In this document: piece after piece, positions 61,416-64,000 of the stretch
How positions within the stretch are numbered: the stretch's first letter is position 1
Layout: each line of letters opens with the position of its first letter
Source of the DNA: Chryseobacterium sp.
GTDB lineage: Bacteria; Bacteroidota; Bacteroidia; Flavobacteriales; Weeksellaceae
Assembly: GCA_031286615.1 (NCBI GenBank)
Contig: JAITUA010000015.1
Coordinates: forward strand, 62,001-126,000
DNA length: 64,000 bases
Direction of reading: 5' to 3'
Translations under genes and position numbers: made by a program
Notes under the pieces: generated by a model
The model's database searches: none
Told to the model about the DNA's origin: nothing
Seen by the model: only the letters and a program-made list of their open reading frames with translations

Positions 61416-63104
61416 TTATTCCACTGCAACAGAATCATCTCCACGGCCGTCTGCCACTGCATGGATGCTTCCGTTTTCATCAAGAACAATCATTTCTGTT
61501 TTTCCGATGTATTTTGTTTTTTCAATCACATAATTTTTGCTTTTCAGATCCGAAATTGTACTTTCAGGAAAGTTATTTTCTACCGTAATCGTTTCCGGAA
61601 GCCATTGATGATGGAATTTTGGTGCATTCACTGACATATTGGCGTTCAGTTTAAAATCTACAACATTCACAATAGACTGATATACTGAAGTAGGGATTGT
61701 AGTTCCTCCGGGAGTTCCCACTACCATATAAGGTTTTCCATTCTTAAGGAGAATAGTTGGAGTCATGGAAGACAGCATTCTCTTATTCGGCTGGATAGAA
61801 TTGGCTTCTCCACCTACTGCTCCGAACATGTTGGGTACACCCGGTTTGATAGAGAAATCGTCCATTTCATTATTTAAAAAGAAACCGGCTCCTGAAACCA
61901 GTACTTTACTTCCGTAATAACCGTTAAGAGTTGTGGTTACAGAGGCAGCATTTCCATCCTTATCCAAAACGGAAATATGAGTAGTCTGCATAGATTCTTT
62001 AGGTTGTTCTATGATTTTACCGACTTCTGCACTTGGCGTGGCTTTATCAAAACTAAAACTCTTCCATCTTCCTTTCAGATAGTCGTCAGAGATCAGATAA
62101 GAAGTTTTATCCTGAATAAAATCCGGGTCACCCATGTATTCTGCTCTGTCTGCAAAGGCTCTTCTTTCCGCTTCAGTCATGATCTGAACTGCTTTTGTAG
62201 AGTTCTGCTGATATTTTTCAAGGTTTTCAAAACTTGCCATTCTTAGCATTTGTGCCAGAAGAACTCCACCGCTTGAAGGTAAAGGCATGGTTACCACATT
62301 GCTCCCTTTGTATTCAAATTCAAGAGCTTTTCTCTCCGCAACCTTATAATTCTTAAGATCTTCCAGTGTTATGATTCCGTTGCCTCTTTTCATCTCAGCA
62401 ACCAAAAGATCGGCTGTTTTTCCTTCATAAAAGCCTTTTGCTCCTAATTTCTGGATCAGTTTCAACGTTTCGGCCAGGTCTTTTTGAATTAATAAATCTC
62501 CGGCTTTCCATGGAGAATCTTTTACAAAAATGATAGAAGATTTATTATGTTTCTGGAATTTTTCCCTTTGGTTGTTCAGCATTTCTGCTTCCTTATCTGT
62601 AATAGCAAATCCTTTTTCCGCAAGGTCAATGGCAGGCTGAATAATCTTTTTCATAGGGAGTTTGCAGTATTTCAGAGTAGCAAAGAAACCTGCCACACTT
62701 CCGGGAATACCCACCGCCAGTCTTCCGTTTTGAGAAAGATCAGTATTTGCTTTTCCTTTTTTATCAATGTACATATCCCTGGAAGCTTTTTTCGGAGCAG
62801 TCTCTCTATAGTCCAGTGTGAATTTTTCCCCATTATTTTTTACACCTACTAAAAACCCACCACCCCCAATATTTCCTGCCTGAGGATATACTACAGCAAG
62901 GGCATACTGTGTTGCTGTAACAGCATCATAGGCATTTCCGCCCATCTTTAAAATTTTGGCTCCCGCTTCACTGGCTAGCGGATGAGCAGAGACTACAACA
63001 CCTTTCTTTTTGACCTGTACTTCTTTGATAATGTTGATATCTGTGAATTGCGCCCAGCTAAGTTGAGCTGCCAACAGCATCGAAGCAATTAAAATCTTCT
63101 TCAT
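61416..63104 (-). CDS. ggt: Gamma-glutamyltransferase
   Basis: This 562-residue periplasmic enzyme breaks down glutathione and other gamma-glutamyl compounds and processes itself into two subunits. The signal peptide is MKKILIASMLLAAQLSWAQF. The small-subunit nucleophile is T374 in SMQTTHISVLDKDGNAASVTTTLN, and the substrate-binding region GNIGGGGFLVGV and late NKRMLSSMTPTILLKNGKPYMVVGTPGGTTIPTSV are intact. The longer frame to 63161 adds 19 atypical residues. It is monocistronic. Confidence 0.95.
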   Translation of the reverse strand: MKKILIASMLLAAQLSWAQFTDINIIKEVQVKKKGVVVSAHPLASEAGAKILKMGGNAYDAVTATQYALAVVYPQAGNIGGGGFLVGVKNNGEKFTLDYRETAPKKASRDMYIDKKGKANTDLSQNGRLAVGIPGSVAGFFATLKYCKLPMKKIIQPAIDLAEKGFAITDKEAEMLNNQREKFQKHNKSSIIFVKDSPWKAGDLLIQKDLAETLKLIQKLGAKGFYEGKTADLLVAEMKRGNGIITLEDLKNYKVAERKALEFEYKGSNVVTMPLPSSGGVLLAQMLRMASFENLEKYQQNSTKAVQIMTEAERRAFADRAEYMGDPDFIQDKTSYLISDDYLKGRWKSFSFDKATPSAEVGKIIEQPKESMQTTHISVLDKDGNAASVTTTLNGYYGSKVLVSGAGFFLNNEMDDFSIKPGVPNMFGAVGGEANSIQPNKRMLSSMTPTILLKNGKPYMVVGTPGGTTIPTSVYQSIVNVVDFKLNANMSVNAPKFHHQWLPETITVENNFPESTISDLKSKNYVIEKTKYIGKTEMIVLDENGSIHAVADGRGDDSVAVE

Positions 63105-63227
63105 ATGATTGTTTTTTCTTGAAACAAAAGTATAGATTTTTTTCATGTAAATAATTGCCAATGATGAGTCTGAGAGGAATTTTCTGATATATTTTTATTT
63201 GTTAGTAAAATTTAAATTTAATTTACA

Positions 63228-63244
63228 ATTATTTAGTAAATAAT
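63228..63244. promoter_or_regulatory. Perfect 17-bp palindrome upstream of a TonB receptor
   Basis: ATTATTTAGTAAATAAT is perfectly symmetric around 63236 and shares TTATTTAG with the Fur-like arms at 16586 and 17580. It is in the divergent gap between ggt and the receptor gene. A role as an iron-responsive operator is possible. Confidence 0.4.
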
Positions 63245-63291
63245 GAATTTTATTGTATTGTTTTTAATTAATATTGATTTTTAATGATTTA

Positions 63292-63325
63292 TTTGTTTTT
63301 ATTTTTATTTTATTTGTTACATTTG
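63292..63325 (+). promoter_or_regulatory. Candidate promoter of the TonB receptor
   Basis: TTTG (63292-63295) and TACATTTG (63318-63325) are consensus elements with a spacing of 22, slightly long. The -7 element ends 12 bases before the ATG at 63338. Confidence 0.55.
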
Positions 63326-63337
63326 AAAAAAAAACCA

Positions 63338-64000
63338 ATGAGAAAAAAAAGCCAGAAAATTATTTCTTTGGGAGTCTTGTTTTTTGTTACTGTCAATGTA
63401 TATGGACAGACAAAAGATTCTGTAAATGTTAAAACAGTAGATGAAGTAAAGATCACGGTGGGTTCCAGAAATAAGAGCCGTGTTGCAACGGATACTCCAG
63501 TTCCTGTAGATGTTATTAATATAGGATCACAATCGGTACTAAGTCCTCAAACTGACCTTAACCAGATTTTGAACTATGCTGCACCTTCTTTTACTTCGAA
63601 TTCAACAACAGTAGCAGATGGAACGGATCATATTGACCCTGCACAACTGAGAGGACTGGGGCCGGATCAGGTTTTGGTTTTATTGAATGGGAAAAGAAGA
63701 CATACTTCATCCTTAGTTAATATTAATGGTTCTCCGGGAAGGGGCTCTGTAGGAACAGACCTTAATGCTATTCCCGCTTTTGCAATTGAAAGGCTGGAAG
63801 TTTTAAGGGATGGTGCCTCCGCACAATATGGTTCTGATGCAATTGCCGGGGTTATTAATGTAATCATGAAAAGAAGTACTAATACTTTTACATCGGCTAT
63901 TATGGCAGGAGGGTTTAATTCTAAAGGATCAAATGATCATTCCGGAGGATGGGATGGGGGAAAATACCAGTTGGACCTTAATTATGGTACTAGTATCGGA
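63338..64000 (+). CDS. TonB-dependent receptor, 5' part only
   Basis: The first 221 residues of an outer-membrane receptor, open to the window edge. The signal peptide ends NVYGQ. A TonB box-like stretch and plug domain follow: DEVKITVGSRNKSRVATDTPVPVDV, QTDLNQILNYAAPSFTSNSTT, LRGLGPDQVLVLLNGKRRHTS and ERLEVLRDGASAQYGSDAIAGVINVIMKRS. The substrate cannot be told from the part seen. The palindrome upstream suggests regulation, perhaps by iron. Confidence 0.88.
   Translation, partial: MRKKSQKIISLGVLFFVTVNVYGQTKDSVNVKTVDEVKITVGSRNKSRVATDTPVPVDVINIGSQSVLSPQTDLNQILNYAAPSFTSNSTTVADGTDHIDPAQLRGLGPDQVLVLLNGKRRHTSSLVNINGSPGRGSVGTDLNAIPAFAIERLEVLRDGASAQYGSDAIAGVINVIMKRSTNTFTSAIMAGGFNSKGSNDHSGGWDGGKYQLDLNYGTSIG

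Overview
The window comes from a member of the Bacteroidota, most like Chryseobacterium or a close relative (Flavobacteriia, Weeksellaceae). The support is direct: gliding-type genes gldF and gldG, several proteins with type IX secretion (T9SS) type A tails, low-GC DNA with Bacteroidota-type promoters (TTTG or TTG about 19 bases upstream of TAnnTTTG), few Shine-Dalgarno sequences, and a preproprotein of the Chryseobacterium protein-glutaminase family with its whole catalytic triad. I see no rRNA, tRNA, CRISPR array, insertion sequence or prophage. This is mostly core chromosome with a few accessory pockets.

Layout. 1-15 kb: end of priA, a PBP4-type peptidase, a T9SS-secreted M1 aminopeptidase, a JmjC-like cupin, kbl, hemJ, gldFG, a secreted serine hydrolase, two small conserved proteins, an Rrf2 regulator with a TauE/SafE exporter, and an ABM monooxygenase. 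15-26 kb: a heme-acquisition locus. Two T9SS cargo genes (one a double HmuY-like protein) point left. A seven-gene operon points right: TonB receptor, HmuY-like lipoprotein, heme-binding lipoprotein, permease, ATPase, methyltransferase and HemS-type protein. A ChaN-like protein follows. Two nearly identical promoter blocks with Fur-like arms control the cluster. 26-32 kb: a secreted peptide-deformylase-like protein with an altered metal ligand, an ohr/ohrR/nitroreductase operon with a visible operator, an SDR, and protein-glutaminase followed by a small lipoprotein that resembles the glutaminase's own inhibitory pro-domain.

32-41 kb: lipB and a complete leftward trp operon (E, G, D, C, F, then two non-trp genes, B, A). 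It is preceded by an unannotated leader peptide with three consecutive Trp codons and a terminator hairpin, so it is an attenuator. 41-52 kb: small lipoproteins, a c-type cytochrome, rlmF, lysS, a ClbS-like protein, cydAB and gyrB. 52-58 kb: three tandem DUF3857/transglutaminase-like genes, of which only the middle one keeps the catalytic Cys and His. They are preceded by a short orphan copy of the middle gene's 5' end. 58-64 kb: an RsiV-like lipoprotein, a lipid kinase, a DctA-type symporter, gamma-glutamyltransferase, and the start of a second TonB receptor that runs off the window.

The most interesting items are the free-standing pro-domain-like lipoprotein beside protein-glutaminase, the trp leader peptide, the duplicated promoters and T9SS hemophore-like protein of the heme locus, the degenerate transglutaminase pair, and a shared 22-bp operator-like motif near the Rrf2 gene and the JmjC-like gene.
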